Below are positions 1-11,533 of a stretch of DNA of 64,000 nt, one piece after another. A program made the translations under genes and the position numbers. Position 1 is the stretch's first letter. Each line of letters opens with the position of its first letter. A model generated the notes under the pieces. That model ran no database searches and was not told the DNA's origin. It was given only the letters and a program-made list of their open reading frames with translations. The stretch is from Vigna angularis (Eukaryota > Streptophyta > Magnoliopsida > Fabales > Fabaceae), in assembly GCF_016808095.1 (NCBI RefSeq), contig NC_068974.1, positions 20,692,825 through 20,756,824 on the forward strand, given 5' to 3'.

Positions 1-660
1 ACAAGGTTAACTATGAAAATGATATTCATTTTCAAGTTTCAATTTCTTTCTTAACAATATTTGAACATAAATGTGATGTTGAGACCTTTATTCTGACATT
101 TATATACAATTTCATGTCCAAGAAAACAATATTTGTAAAACTCATGGTGTAGAAACAACAATAGTAGCAAAGGAAAAATAAGTAGAGACTTCAGCCAAAG
201 GTTTTGCAAAGTCAGGTCAACTATGAAAATGACATTCATTTTGAAGTTTCAATTTCTTCATTAACAATATTTGAACATACAAGTGATGTCCAGACAATTT
301 TTATGACATTTATATACAATTCCATATCCAAGGAAACAATATTTGTAAAACTTATGATGCAGAAACAACTTTGGTAGCAAAGTCAAAATAAGTGCGGACT
401 TCAGACAAAAGTTTTGCACACGCAGATCAACTATTAAAATGACATTCATTTTGAAGTTTCAATTTTTTCCTTTACAATATTTTCACATAAAAGTGATGTC
501 CAGACAATTGTTATGACATTTATATACAATTTCATGTCCAAGGAAACAATATTTGTAAAACTTATGATGTAGAAACTGCTTTGGTAACAAAGGCAAAATA
601 AGTGGGGATTTCAGACAAAGGTTTTGCATATCCAGGTTAACTATGAAAATGACATTCATT
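1..660. repeat. Three tandem copies of a ~210-bp repeat
   Basis: The block beginning CTATGAAAATGAYATTCATT recurs at about positions 11, 221, 430 (as CTATTAAAAT) and 641, a spacing of 209-211 bp. Each unit contains a similar short minus-strand reading frame of 62-67 codons, so those frames are a by-product of the repeat and not genes. The array is cut by the window edge. An inverted partial copy lies at 1429-1575, which suggests a terminal or subterminal repeat of a larger DNA element, but no target duplication or transposase is visible. Confidence 0.75.
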
Positions 661-1428
661 TTAAAGTGCACAACTCTTTTGTTCATACTTAGTGGACATA
701 CAATTCATGTTGACACATTCAATGAGACTTAAGCCAAATATTTTGCACCTTTCATCTTTTATTCTACATAGAACCCTATACATACAAGATTTCCTAAATA
801 ATGACATCCAAATTTCGTGGGGACTACAATACATACATCGTACACAATGATCATTCTCATCTTCAAATTTGATTATCAATAAATGTAACCAATACATTTC
901 TTTGAACATTTCTAGAAAAAATTTGTACATTCAGACCTCATCAATACATATTCAAAAGGTTGTAAACCAAACATCAATCACATTGCAAAAATTCCTATTC
1001 AACAACATCTACATAAGGCCTAAATCTTGCAACACTTCATCCCTCCACACATTGTCTACATCCAAGATCCAATCACAAACATATTTCTCCCTAACCTGTT
1101 GCAGTTCCTCCTACAAAGAGATAAATGCAGAATATATCAATAAAATGCAACATCTTCTATCAAAGCTCCCAAAACTGAAAATTTGTATACCTTACATTTC
1201 TGTAGGTAGGCATTGTGTTGCTTTCGTATTCCTCAGCGACATCCCACAACTCCATAAATCTCAAAACAATAACTCCACAATCATACTTACATAAAACAAA
1301 GTTCAAAATACAAATAATGTTATTTAACATATCAATGAAACAATAAAATTTTTTATTTGCAGAAATAAGCATTAAAAACTTACAAGTTTGGTTGGCTTGG
1401 AGTGTGCAAGTGTTGTACCTACAACGTA
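661..1428. other. Unassigned spacer between repeat array and inverted copy
   Basis: AT-rich DNA between the tandem repeats and their inverted copy. It has open frames on both strands (about 869-1294 plus, 1160-1468 minus), but neither shows a recognisable domain. If the flanking copies are terminal repeats of one element, this would be its internal part. Confidence 0.3.
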
Positions 1429-1575
1429 GTTGACCTGGTTGTGGAAAACATTTGCCTGAAGTCCTCACTTATTTTGTCTTTGCTACCACTACAGTTTCTG
1501 CACCATGAGTTTTACAAAAAATGGTTCCTTGGACATGAAATTGTATATAAATGGCATAATAATTGTGTCAAAAGA
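1429..1575. repeat. Inverted partial copy of the 210-bp repeat
   Basis: Read on the plus strand, this segment matches the reverse complement of the units at 1-660. It runs from GTTGACCTG through the block GGACATGAAATTGTATATAA, with frequent mismatches. The similarity ends near 1575, where unrelated sequence begins. Confidence 0.65.
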
Positions 1576-1588
1576 ACTAAACCAGTAA

Positions 1589-2077
1589 ATGGTCAAAAAA
1601 ATTAGAAAAAAACATCATACTTTCCACCCAAAAACGCCATCAACCACTAAATCTTCTACACAACTTCAACCCACACTAAACCATACCTTGAAAGGGTTCA
1701 GCGACACTCCGGCTCTACTCCGGCAGCACTCCGGCGGCCATTGTAAGGGTCCAGCACAGGGAAGGAAGCGGGTGGGAGGAATCGAGACTCAAAACGCGCC
1801 ATTAGTTGGCTGGGTCGGAGGGAAGACGATGCCGTCTTCGTTGTCTGCGAACGCCGGAGTTGCGGCGACCCTCAATCGGAACTGGCTGTGTGGAAGAAGA
1901 CGGACTGCGGCGGCACTCGTGGCTGGTCGGAGGAAGACGCACTCTCACTCTAGGGTTCCCGCTCTCTCTCAAGCTTCTCTTCTCTCTCTACCAATGTTCC
2001 AAATTCAAAATGTGAAAACTGGAAATGGAACCTCGAAATTTCAAACCTCTCTACAAACTCTCTTTCCACGTCATTAA
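1589..2077. other. GC-rich stretch with a 162-codon open frame, function unknown
   Basis: The segment 1690-1990 is clearly richer in G+C than its neighbours and contains three close CTCCGGC motifs near 1708-1732. A plus-strand frame of 162 codons spans it, but the translation is low-complexity and shows no known domain. It resembles leader or captured genic sequence often found inside plant transposons. I do not call it a gene. Confidence 0.25.
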
Positions 2078-3055
2078 AAATTCTCAAACCATTTTTCCAC
2101 GTGGACCACTAGCATTTTGACACCTATCCCATGTCAAAATGTTGTTAAATTTTGTTGTTCAAGTATCATTTCCCTAATTGCTATTTTAAAATGGGTGGAG
2201 TTTGTTGTAAATAGCTGAGGTTAATTGGGTAAAATTAAGTAAATATCCTATACTATAATTAACTATATTATAATAAATTTAAAAAATTGAATTACGTCAG
2301 ATAATAATTGAACTGCATTTTAAAGTTCAATTTTAAAAAATTAAGTTTATATCAATTAATTAATAATGATACTGAATTTAATATTTAACTGTTAAGCACA
2401 CTCTAAACGGCAAAAATGAACTCATAAATAGAATATATAATTACAGGTCCTGAACCGTAAAATTGAAAAAGATTGAGCAGATAGTATTCCGTTCTACAGT
2501 GACAATAATTTCTTACAAAGTTATGAACTTAATTAATGATCCTAAAGTTTGTATTGAGTTTATCATTAATTTCCATCCCACTTTAATTACTAATTAAAAG
2601 ATATTAGCAATTACTACTACTTACCAATATTAATAAAGATAAAGACACAATAGTTTCAATTCCAATTTGAATTCTCTCTTAATTCACCTAACAAATTTAG
2701 TTGGTGCTTAAATTCAAATGTTAAAACCTTCATGCTTCATATTATTTTTTTTTAATCAAGCTATTACGGTTTATTATTCACCAACACTGATTCACGGTGA
2801 ATAAATTGGACAAAAATAAAGTAGATATTTTTCTTCAAATACTATTTTTATATTTAAAGAATTTAACAATAAACCAATAATTTATAAAACTTAAATAAAT
2901 TTTATATTTAAAGTTTTAAAAAATATGATTGAAGATGCGTTGACAAGTTGTATTTTATAATATAACTTATATTTGAAATTTTTTGAATTTTGTTGTCATT
3001 ATTGAAAAATATATTTTTTATAGTGATTTTTTATACTTGTCAAAATTCACTAGAT
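2078..3055. other. AT-rich intergenic DNA, nothing recognised
   Basis: Very AT-rich, no long frame on either strand, no repeat structure that I could pair with another part of the window. Confidence 0.4.
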
Positions 3056-3240
3056 ATTGAAAATGGTGTAGTGACGGTTTTTTAAATATGAGAAACTTTT
3101 CTATACCAGTTATACTGAGAATATAATAAAAAATGGTGCACTGACAGGTATAAAAAGGCGTTTTTCTATACCTATAGATCTAGTATAAATTATTTTTCTG
3201 TACCTGTTAGATGTTATAACCGGTATAGATTACTCTACAT
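3056..3240. repeat. Possible subterminal repeats of a CACTA-like element
   Basis: Two imperfect direct repeats of about 65 bp start with AAAATGGTGTAGTGACGG (3060) and AAAATGGTGCACTGACAGG (3132), and each runs on to TTTTTCTATACC or a close variant. They are followed by CCGGTATAGATT in opposite sense. Short inverted motifs of this kind are typical of CACTA subterminal regions, and TAGTG at 3069-3073 could be a terminus. No partner end was found, so the assignment is weak. Confidence 0.3.
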
Positions 3241-4666
3241 TCTATCCAATATCTCCTTTATGGATTCACTTTCTCCTTCTCGTTCTCCTTCACTTGTTCT
3301 CCTTCTCCTTCATTCTTGTTCACTGGTTCTCTGGTTGACATTGTTCTCGTTCACTCGTTCGGTGGTTGTCATTGTTCTTGTGCACTAGTTCGCTCGTTGT
3401 CATTATTGAAGCTGTCGTCGAGGTGATTGGGTGAAGTTGTTGTTCGGTGTCACTGGTGGTCATTGTTGAAGTTGTTCGTCGTGGTTGAAACTCTTGTCTG
3501 TGGTGGGAAAGCCTTCGCTCTGGTTGGTCCTACCGTGCTTCGCTATTGTGATAGGTTTGTAAGTGCATGGTGGTGTGTTGTTGTGTTCATTTGGCCCTTG
3601 TTCGTGGTATGCATTTGGCTCTTGTCACGTTGTGTGCTGGGTGTTGCAGTTGCCGATACTACTAGTTGCTTGGTGAACTTGGCAGGCCAAAATCAACTGC
3701 TTGGTGAACTTGGTTGTCTATTGGGTGTTCTACCAGCAACAAGGTAAGGCATGCGTTCTTTAGGTATACAGAGTTACTGTTTACCATTTTATTAGTGCTC
3801 AAACAGTTTCGTATATACTAAAATTTTTATATGAAGTCTACTAGTAAACTTTGTTTGAAAATATATGTTTTAATTTTTTAATCACTAGTTATAGTTCAAA
3901 ACGAATTTGACTCAAATATATAGGAAACAAGAGCTTAGTTGTCATGTGTCGCCACCAGAAAGATCTAAAGGTGCACAGAAAAAAAAAATCACTAATAGAT
4001 GAGACCATCCAAACACTTTGCATTCGTAAAGCATAATCATAATCATTCCACGACTCTTGGTTCCTCTTTATACAATACTATCCAGCCATATACTTTTGTT
4101 CTAGTGTCATATATGTATTTACTTGCAACTTGTTACCATCTTTTTATAGTGAATAGTATATTCAATGCTGATGTGCCATAAAAGGGAATAAAGGCCTAAC
4201 ATAAATTTTGATTAAGTTTTGCATATAAGGCAAGGAGGAACCATAGACTTGGTCGATGAAACGAAAGTATATTAGTAACTTTTATAAGGCAAAGAGGGAC
4301 CATAGACTTGGTCTTGTATTTTAAGAATGCATAGTGTATTGTAAGAGTAACTATTTTATGCAAAAGACTCAATACATGCTAAAGGTTTATAAAGACTACA
4401 AATATTCATGACTGTTTCAACATCTAACCACCCAATGTTTTTCCTGTGTAATTGAGTCAAAATTATAACGAATGTCAGCTGCATTTGTGCTAGCACTAAA
4501 CGTGGACTAGTCAATTTTATATTTCAGTAATGATTAGTTTTTAAGCCGGTTTGGAGAAGTACAACTAAATTGTTGGTGTCCTTACTTTTGTTTTCGCTTT
4601 AAATAACCACAACTGATAGGGAAACAAGATGAACCTAGGGAAACAACTCAATTATTGAGTACAGAA
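3241..4666. other. No gene recognised; TC/TTG-rich tract and AT-rich DNA
   Basis: 3245-3450 is a CT/TTG-rich low-complexity tract (repeats of TTCTCCTTC and GTTCACTSGTTC). A plus-strand frame at 3427-3747 (106 codons) continues that composition and has no known domain. From 3770 to 4666 I see only AT-rich sequence. Confidence 0.3.
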
Positions 4667-5109
4667 TGTTGGAACAATTTTTCAAGAATTTAGGGAAAAA
4701 AGATCAACAACAATGTAGACTTGATAGAATCTTCTAGGCATGAATACACACTTTCCTAAAAGCAATAAAATTCGCTTTTGAGATACAAAGAAGAAATACA
4801 ACGATAATACTCACTCTTAGTATTAACGTCAAACAAGAATAAAATTCTCATAAATTGATTTGTGTGTTAAGTGAATGACAAAATGTAGAGAAAAAGTCAG
4901 TTTATTCAATAGAGCACATGAGCCCTTTATATAGATGTTGATCATGCATCTTTCAAATCAAAGAGATACCAGATTCTAATTAGTTACATTTCTTGAGTGT
5001 AACTTTCCATGAATAGTTTTAACTCTTCATGAATAATTGTAACTCTTCATGAATAATTGTAACTCTTCATGAATCTGAAAACTGTCTCTAGTACTCTTAA
5101 ATTCCAACA
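4667..5109 (-). repeat. Ty1/copia LTR (3' LTR of the element at 5110-5986)
   Basis: On the minus strand the segment starts TGTTGGAATTTAAG at 5109 and ends TTGTTCCAACA at 4667, the TG...CA termini of an LTR with a short inverted terminal repeat. Length is 443 bp. Directly upstream on the minus strand is a purine-rich tract (ATGGTGGAGAAT, 5110-5121), the expected polypurine tract, followed further upstream by copia RNase H coding sequence. A short direct repeat (GAGTTACAATTATTCAT) sits at 5019-5075. The partner 5' LTR is not in the window. Confidence 0.85.
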
Positions 5110-5986
5110 ATTCTCCACCATTTGAGAGTATTGTATAATTACTTAACACAAACATCAATTTAATAATTGCAATCTTACATATAAATTAAAGTGTACACAG
5201 ACTTGAACTTTACTTAGTAGAATACACATTTCAGGAATTCGTATTTTATTGGTGTCGAAACGATTGAACCAACATAATACATAGTGAAGTCTTGAAGATA
5301 CTCTACATATAAGATAAATTACATATTCTTGTTATACTTGACACAATAGGATCATGTGTCCATATCTATTCATAAGTGCAACAAAGTGATGCCACCTTGA
5401 CTTCTTGAAGCGACCAAACTTCGCACTTACATAGGTTGTTTTCTTAGGTAAACATGTTTCTGTGACAAATCATAAATTCAAGAAATTAATTAAGAATTAG
5501 TCAACCTCCTAAGCATTATAGATCTAAAGCACTCTTGAAATAATTATATGTTCTTCCAACATCAAATAAGAGCTTTAATCTTATTGAACTTAAGACTTAA
5601 TGTCATATATATTAAGCGTTAAGTTAAGATTTCCTTACTTGTGATTAATCATCCAATTGTCATTCTGGAAATGGAATCTTTAGCCAATGCCTTAATAAAT
5701 CCATCAACCAAATTAAACTTTGTTCGTTCCAAAATCTACTATAATAGTTCCATCTTTGATGAGTCCTTAGACAATACTATGTCTCACACCAATTTGTCTT
5801 GATTTGCTATTGTATACTTGACTATAAGCCTTTGCCAATGTTGCAACATTATCACAATGTATCTCTATTGGTGATATTCGTTTTGGTAATAATGGTATTT
5901 CGAACATGAGATTCCTCAACCATTCGACTTCCTTTCTTGCCGAGGTTAGAGCTATAAACTCTGAAGCCATAGTAAAATTTGTAATG
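5110..5986 (-). pseudogene. Ty1/copia RNase H, C-terminal part (element interrupted at 5986)
   Basis: The minus-strand frame 5970-5767 reads as the end of copia RNase H: an M-A-S-E-F-I-A-L block, then W-L-R-N-L, I-H-C-D-N near the middle, and A-K-A-Y-S-Q-V-Y-N followed by H-I-G-V-R-H-like residues. The frame continues upstream in register to 5986 (residues I-T-N-F-T), where an Athila element begins. The missing N-terminal half of RNase H is at 18695-18840. Stop codons follow at about 5766, so the copy is dead. From 5110 to 5766 the sequence is the degraded end of pol and 3' untranslated region ahead of the LTR. Confidence 0.85.
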
Positions 5987-6050
5987 TGTTAGACCCTCGA
6001 CAAGTGTAATCGAATCGTATCAAGTATTAATGGTAATAAAATTAGCTATA
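5987..6050 (-). repeat. Athila LTR, terminal ~60 bp only
   Basis: The end of the U5 region, read on the minus strand as TTGATACGATTCG...CTTGTCGAGGGTCTAACA, matches the ends of the fuller LTRs in the window. It directly follows truncated gag, so most of this 3' LTR and the rest of the internal region are deleted. Confidence 0.75.
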
Positions 6051-6053
6051 AAC

Positions 6054-6705
6054 TCATGTTTCACTGTATAAATCATTATCACTAGCAGCTATGTTCTCTA
6101 TTAATTCTGTTGCTTCTTCTAGAGTCTCACATTTAATATTACCTCTAGCTGAGACATCTAACATCAACTTGGTTTGTGAACCAAGACCTCCAAGGAAAAG
6201 TAGAACTACTGCTGCTTCATCAAAACCATGCATGGAAGTCTTTCTCAGTAAGCTTTTGTACCTGTCCCATGCTTGTCCTAATGTCTCCTCCATGCCTTGT
6301 CGAAAGAATAGATCTCTTGCTTCCCTTTGTTGACTTTAGATTGTAGGAAGTACTTGTTCAAAAACTTTGCAACCACAGCTTCCCATTCTGTAAAACTACC
6401 TTCTGGAAAAGAATTTAACCATAACTTAGCATTGCCTCCCAATGAGAAAGGAAACAAGCTAAGCTTGATTGCTTCATCCGACACTCCATTTATCTTCACA
6501 GTGTTACAGATTTCATTGAAGGTGGTGAGATGTTCATACGGGCTTTCATGTGATAGCCCATTAAACTGATTACTTTTCACCAACTGTATCAACGCCGGTT
6601 TCACCTCCATGTTTGCAGCATTGACCCTCGGCCTTGCTATACTGTTAAAATGTTAAGGGCCAACCATAGTGGTGTAATATGTAAGAGTCCGTCTACCATT
6701 ATTCT
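6054..6705 (-). pseudogene. Athila gag fragment
   Basis: Two overlapping minus-strand frames (6610-6278 and 6293-6054) together read as the N-terminal half of an Athila-type gag. They contain F-N-G-L and P-Y-E-H-L near the start, then L-F-P-F-S-L, A-K-L-W-L-N-S and F-L-N-K-Y-F, then A-W-D-R-Y-K and L-E-E-A-T-E-L-I-E-N. A frameshift near 6285 separates them. The likely gag start lies further upstream near 6716, where a stop after about 20 codons also breaks the frame. Gag forms the particle of the retrotransposon; this copy cannot. A closely related, longer gag lies at 14584-15843. Confidence 0.85.
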
Positions 6706-7109
6706 TCTTTGTCATATTTTCAGTGCTATGGTAAGACCTTTGTGGAGAAGGTTGTAAGAGTGTCTCAGGAGAAGGGAATATTTCTCTTGAAGTTCGAACT
6801 CTCCTCCTCCTTCTACCTTTGTCCAGTCCTTCAAGAAGAGGTTATGAGGTTTTCTTGCTTCTAGTGCGAATTGCTTCCTGTATACACAAGAAAACAAAAC
6901 CCTAGAAAAATTTTGTTAGCACAAAAAGATAGAAAAGAGAAGAAATAATCAAAGAATAATTGAAAAGATAAGAAGATAGGAAATAAAAACCGAAAATAAA
7001 AACAGAAAATAAAAACAGAAAAACAAAATTCAAAACAAGTCAAAAATAATCAAAAATCACACAAATAGACTAGTTAAACCACGAGTCCCCGGCAACGGCG
7101 CCAAAAACT
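6706..7109 (-). other. Athila 5' leader with primer binding site
   Basis: Between the LTR end at 7110 and gag lies an AT-rich leader. On the minus strand the sequence just after the LTR is TTTTTGGCGCCGTTGCCGGG (plus-strand 7087-7106), the primer-binding site typical of Athila elements, complementary to the 3' end of tRNA-Asp by established knowledge. The same leader occurs in opposite orientation at 16218-16520. Confidence 0.75.
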
Positions 7110-8352
7110 TGTTAACCCCTCGGCAAGTGTAACCGAATGGTATCAAGTAATAAACCTGGTAAGACCAAGTATCATTCTCCCAAAGGACTCACGGCCTAGA
7201 CAGTTATGTGATTTTGTTGATTAATTAAGACTTGTGAACAAATTGTTTTAAGTTTCAAATGCAAAAGACTGAAAAGTAAATATGTATGCATGTGATGATC
7301 AATGGGCAAGAAGAAACAAAACACGTGAATTGAAATATATGGATGAATATGCTGTTGGGGTTTATCAATTTCATCCTATCCACTCTCTTGTATTTAGGAA
7401 TTCATCATTCTTTTCATTAATGTTAATGCCACTTTCTAAATTACTTTAAACCCGATGTCTCGACGAAGAAAGCCTAATCATAATCACTAGTTTACAATGT
7501 CTTGTCTCCCTAGCAATTAATCATGCATTATAGTGAACATAAGCTTAAAGGCAACCAACCATCATACTCCTATGTCTAGGTTTGTAATATACTGTTGGGA
7601 GAGATTCCCCAGATCTAGATTTCCCCGTATGTGTCCATATCGACAAAACCAATAATCATGACATCGAATGAGTTAAACAATGCATGCTTTGAGCAAAGAG
7701 GAAAAACCCTAACTATTAATGAATGAAAGCATGTATCATAAAAATCATCTTGAAGAACAAATTCCATACAAGAGAGTTTCTAAGGATTTACATTGATTTC
7801 CCAACAACAAAATAAGTTTAATTCACCATATTCATGGTGAAGCTAGATGAAATACAATGGAAAAGTGAAGGATAAAACCCTAGAAAGTTGAGAAAGAAGC
7901 CTTAGCATCCAAAATCCTCCTCCAATGGGGTGAAAGAGTGCATTTTTGCTTTGTCCCAGCCAAAGATGCAAACCCTAGAACGTCCTAAAGCTTATATACT
8001 ATTCTAAAAAATACAGAAAATTAGGCCCAAGCCCATAAAAGTGCCGCTCAGCGGTGCCAACTGGTCTTTGAGAGTGCCGCTCAGCGGTAATTTGCACTAA
8101 GCGGTACTTGCGGTTTCTCTTCTTTTGCTCTTTTTGTGTCCTTTTCTGATTCCATCTCTATCCTTTTTCACTTCTTTCATCAATTTCATCTCAAAACCTG
8201 CAAAAACAAGGAGATCAAGCATAAAACCTGTCCAACTCTCTTATTTCCAACAATTCAACAAAATCATGAGTTCAAGCTAATTTCTAAGTCATAAAGGTTA
8301 TAATTGAAGTCAATTTTAAGTATAAAAATAACAGTTTTTCAACTGTTTATCA
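7110..8352 (-). repeat. Full-length Athila LTR (1243 bp)
   Basis: On the minus strand it starts TGATAAACAGTTGAAAAACT at 8352 and ends GGGGTTAACA at 7110, immediately followed by the PBS, so it acts as a 5' LTR for the gag fragment at 6054-6705. It carries two CCGCTCAGCGG palindromes at about 8044-8088. The start contains a hairpin of AACAGTTG and CAACTGTT type shared by all LTRs of this family here. No polypurine tract precedes it on the minus strand, so the upstream junction at 8353 is probably a deletion. Confidence 0.8.
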
Positions 8353-8822
8353 GGTTACCAACAAATGGCCTTGATCATATGACACATACAAGCAAGTGAT
8401 TCAATCATAGAAAACCTGGGCAAAAATCATTCATGCTTTCAATGTAATTGCATTCAATCAAAACTCTGGATCTCAAAACCTCACATATAAGCTCATTTAA
8501 CCATTCCACATACATATCCATCTTAGCCTCATAATCACAATCACAACATCATCCATTTGTTCACAAAGCTTGTGAACCACCTGTATTTCAGCATATAATG
8601 TGCACATTCTCAACATCAATCAATATTAAAGCATCATCAAGCATTACTTATCACACAAAAGTCACAAGCAAACCATCATAACAGACAAAGTTTCAAATTG
8701 AGTACATCAAATCCTATTCTAAAAACCAAGGAAAATAAGTTCAACAATACAAAATAAAAGATAGAAAAGATCTTGCTCCAGTTATGATAACATCCATTAG
8801 TAAATGCTACCTCAGCTCCTCA
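8353..8822 (-). other. 3' untranslated region downstream of the extra Athila ORF
   Basis: Non-coding DNA between the stop of the extra ORF (8823) and the LTR start at 8352. I see no second ORF and no polypurine tract, unlike the 3' regions at 17686-18492 and 26515-27137. Confidence 0.45.
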
Positions 8823-8992
8823 TCAGCCTGTACTGTCATCTTCAAATGCGTCCTCATCATCTTCATCTTCATCATCCTCCATAGTTGAAGCTTCAGCTGC
8901 TCCAGCTCTACTACCTTGGGCTTGCTCCTCTGGCCATGCCACCACGTTATGAAACTCATCCATGGTCCACCTGTGTGCTGGGGGTGTATCAT

Positions 8993-11533
8993 TGATGATT
9001 GCATATTTATGCCCACATTTATGTTTGAAAATTAAAATTTTGATGGGATAATTGTGTTTAAATAGTTGATTTTAAGTGAATTTGTGATGATTGAAATTAT
9101 TGGGTTTGGGAAATAAAGAGACGTAAAAAGTAAGTTTTAGCGCATAAATTATTCTTGGATGTTCTAATGTTTATTTATGCAGCTGAGAATATAAGTTTTA
9201 TTGGTCCAAATGGCAATTCAAGGCCCAAAATCAGGTTTTATTTGGAAAATAATGTACAGATGGGCCAAACACACAACTTTTACCCTTGCACCTCCCAATT
9301 TCCCTACACACACCCCTCTTCTCTTAAACAGGCCCAATATTAAGCCAAACAGTAACCCTATTCTAAATACACCTCCTAAATTTCCCTACCCATACCCCTC
9401 CTAAGCCAGAGTCCACCAGATCATGCCACGTGTCCAAATCCTACCCACACAGACCTAGCCAACCACATGCCGCCACATCAGTCCTAACACATGAGCATCA
9501 TCTTCCACCCACTGAAACCCTAGCCGCCGTTCCGCTTTCGCCGTTGCCGCAACCTCCACGACCACCATTTCCGCTAGTCGCCGCGGATACAGGTCAGGCC
9601 GCCACCATCAACCGTGCCGCCGTGCCGCTTCGTCACCGGACAGCTACCACCAAGGCGCGACTTTCTAGCACCATCCACAACCTTGTCGCGCCGCTCCGCC
9701 TCCATCGCGCATCACCATCGCACCTCCATCTTCGTCTTCTCCTCCGTTGACGCAAGCTCTGCACCGAATCATCCGCAACCTCCGTTTATCTCCTTCGCAT
9801 CTCCATGGCTGTCGCGACACAACGTTTCTCACACGACACAGTCATCTTCATCTTCTCCATTCTCGGAACCCAATCGCTACATCTCCTCACGGGACACCTT
9901 GCCGCCTCCTCCGAAATCATCTTCATCACGCCGTTCCATCATTCTCTCACCTTGCCACCACGATTCACGCTCCTCACCGTGAAGCCGCCGTGCACTGCTT
10001 CTCCAAAATCGCGCCTCGACATTTCAGGCCGCCGCCACTATTGTCCTTTCGTTGTCAACCTTCAAGCCACCACAACGCTTCAACGGACCACCACCTGCAC
10101 TTAGAAAAACCACACAGCAAAACCCAGAACAGAAATCGCCACTGCAACCACCGAGGCAGCTCCACAATCTCGAGCCTCTCCTCTTTTCCTCACGGCACGC
10201 AGACGGCAAAAGGGGAAGAGCCTTTCCCCAAATCTGAAACCCTAATTGGGGAAGGAAGAGGGCAGTCACGTGGCGAGCTCCCATTGGGCGCGTCCTTTCT
10301 CTGGTCAAAATCTGGTCAACAGGGGTTCTGATGCAAATTTGGAGAATTCTGAGGGGTTAAAGTGTAGATAGGGGAAGTTTCAAGGTATTTGTGCAATTTT
10401 GGAAAGGCAGAAAAAGCTAAAAGATAAAATTCAGTTGTTAAATTAATTTAATTTGTGAATATCAATAGAAAATATCTTCCAAATAATGTTATAATTATCT
10501 AAATCTTTTAGTTATTTGGAAGATATGAGATAAAAGATTCTTTCAACTGAATATTCAGAGTCCAAGCCCAAGCAAGCCCTATATTAAGAGACCCAGGGGG
10601 GACTTCACTTGATTCATTCATTCACGCATACTCCTCTCACTTTTTTTTCATCTTGTATTCAACTCCATTCATGGAGAGGTAAGCATCTAGGGCTATTCTG
10701 CTATAATTCCATTATGGATTCTGAGGTTACGTTCAGTTAATGCAATTGTTTATTTTGATTATTAATTTAAGTTGTTCTCTCTCTATGTCTTTCATCTCTC
10801 TATCTTGTTAAAAGCAAAGATTTTTGCATCATAATGTGTTTGAATCTTCATGCATATTGATTATATGAGTTTTAGGGTTTCTAGGTTTAAATTGAGAATC
10901 TACTTTGATTTAATTTAGGAAGTTTCATATGATTAAATGGTTTTTACTATCAATTGAGAATGTACTTTGATTGATTAGTAATAATTTCAACTATAATCAA
11001 TTGAGAATTTACTTTGATTGATTAGCTGTTAATTTGGTTAGGAGATTTAAGAATAGACATGATTAAACACAATAGAATTTGATTGAGAATGTACTTTGGT
11101 TGAATTTATTGTGAATAATCTAGAAAGGTTTTGCATTTGATTGAGAATTTACTTTGGTTAAATGCATGATCGCCCTCAAATTAATTAAGAATGCACTTTA
11201 ATTAATTTGAAACTTAAACAATAATCAATTGAACAATTATCCGTGAATAACCGATGATGAATCTATCTTGGAAAAGCAGTGGAATTAGCCTATTTCATCG
11301 TAATTGTTTTTAAGTTTCTTATTTATTCTTTAAACACTCTTCAACCATTACTTTTATTCATAAGCATTGCATAACATTCGTAAGAGTCACAGATATTCAA
11401 AAGCAATTCCGTGTTCGTTGGGAGACGACTCAGGGTTACTTCAACCCTGTCTACTTTCTTGAATACTACTTGGCAATATTGAAGTTGCCTTGAAAAGTAG
11501 TATTAATTTGATAGCTTCAACGACAGCCTATCA
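8993..11533 (+). mobile_element. Solo LTR of a second gypsy family (Ogre/Tat-like), 2541 bp, TSD ATCAT
   Basis: The insertion starts TGATGATTGCATATTTATGC and ends GACAGCCTATCA, flanked by ATCAT at 8988-8992 and 11534-11538. It has TG...CA ends, a long U3 with a GC-rich block at 9430-10330, a TATA-like CTATATTAAG near 10580, and no coding domain between its ends, which fits a solo LTR. The plus strand holds frames up to 194 codons in the GC-rich block, of biased Arg/His/Pro/Ser composition. A run of imperfect copies of ATTGAGAATTTACTTTGATT lies at 10890-11210. Its family is inferred from length and the terminal block. Confidence 0.8.
10890..11210. repeat. Imperfect short repeats, ATTGAGAATNTACTTTG
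   Basis: At least six copies of a 17-bp core, usually followed by ATTGATTAG or GTTGAATT, occur at irregular spacing inside the solo LTR. Confidence 0.7.

Noticed and set aside
51..686. Three similar short minus-strand frames as a gene family or peptide cluster
   Set aside because: They are the same frame in successive copies of a tandem repeat, with no start context or domain to support them.
3427..3747. 106-codon Val/Cys/Trp-rich frame
   Set aside because: Low-complexity GTTG/TTC-type DNA in an unassigned repeat; no domain and no supporting structure.
9430..10331. Overlapping 106-, 122-, 194- and 99-codon plus-strand frames as a gene
   Set aside because: They lie wholly inside a solo LTR, overlap each other in all three frames, have a biased Arg/His/Pro/Ser composition and show no domain.
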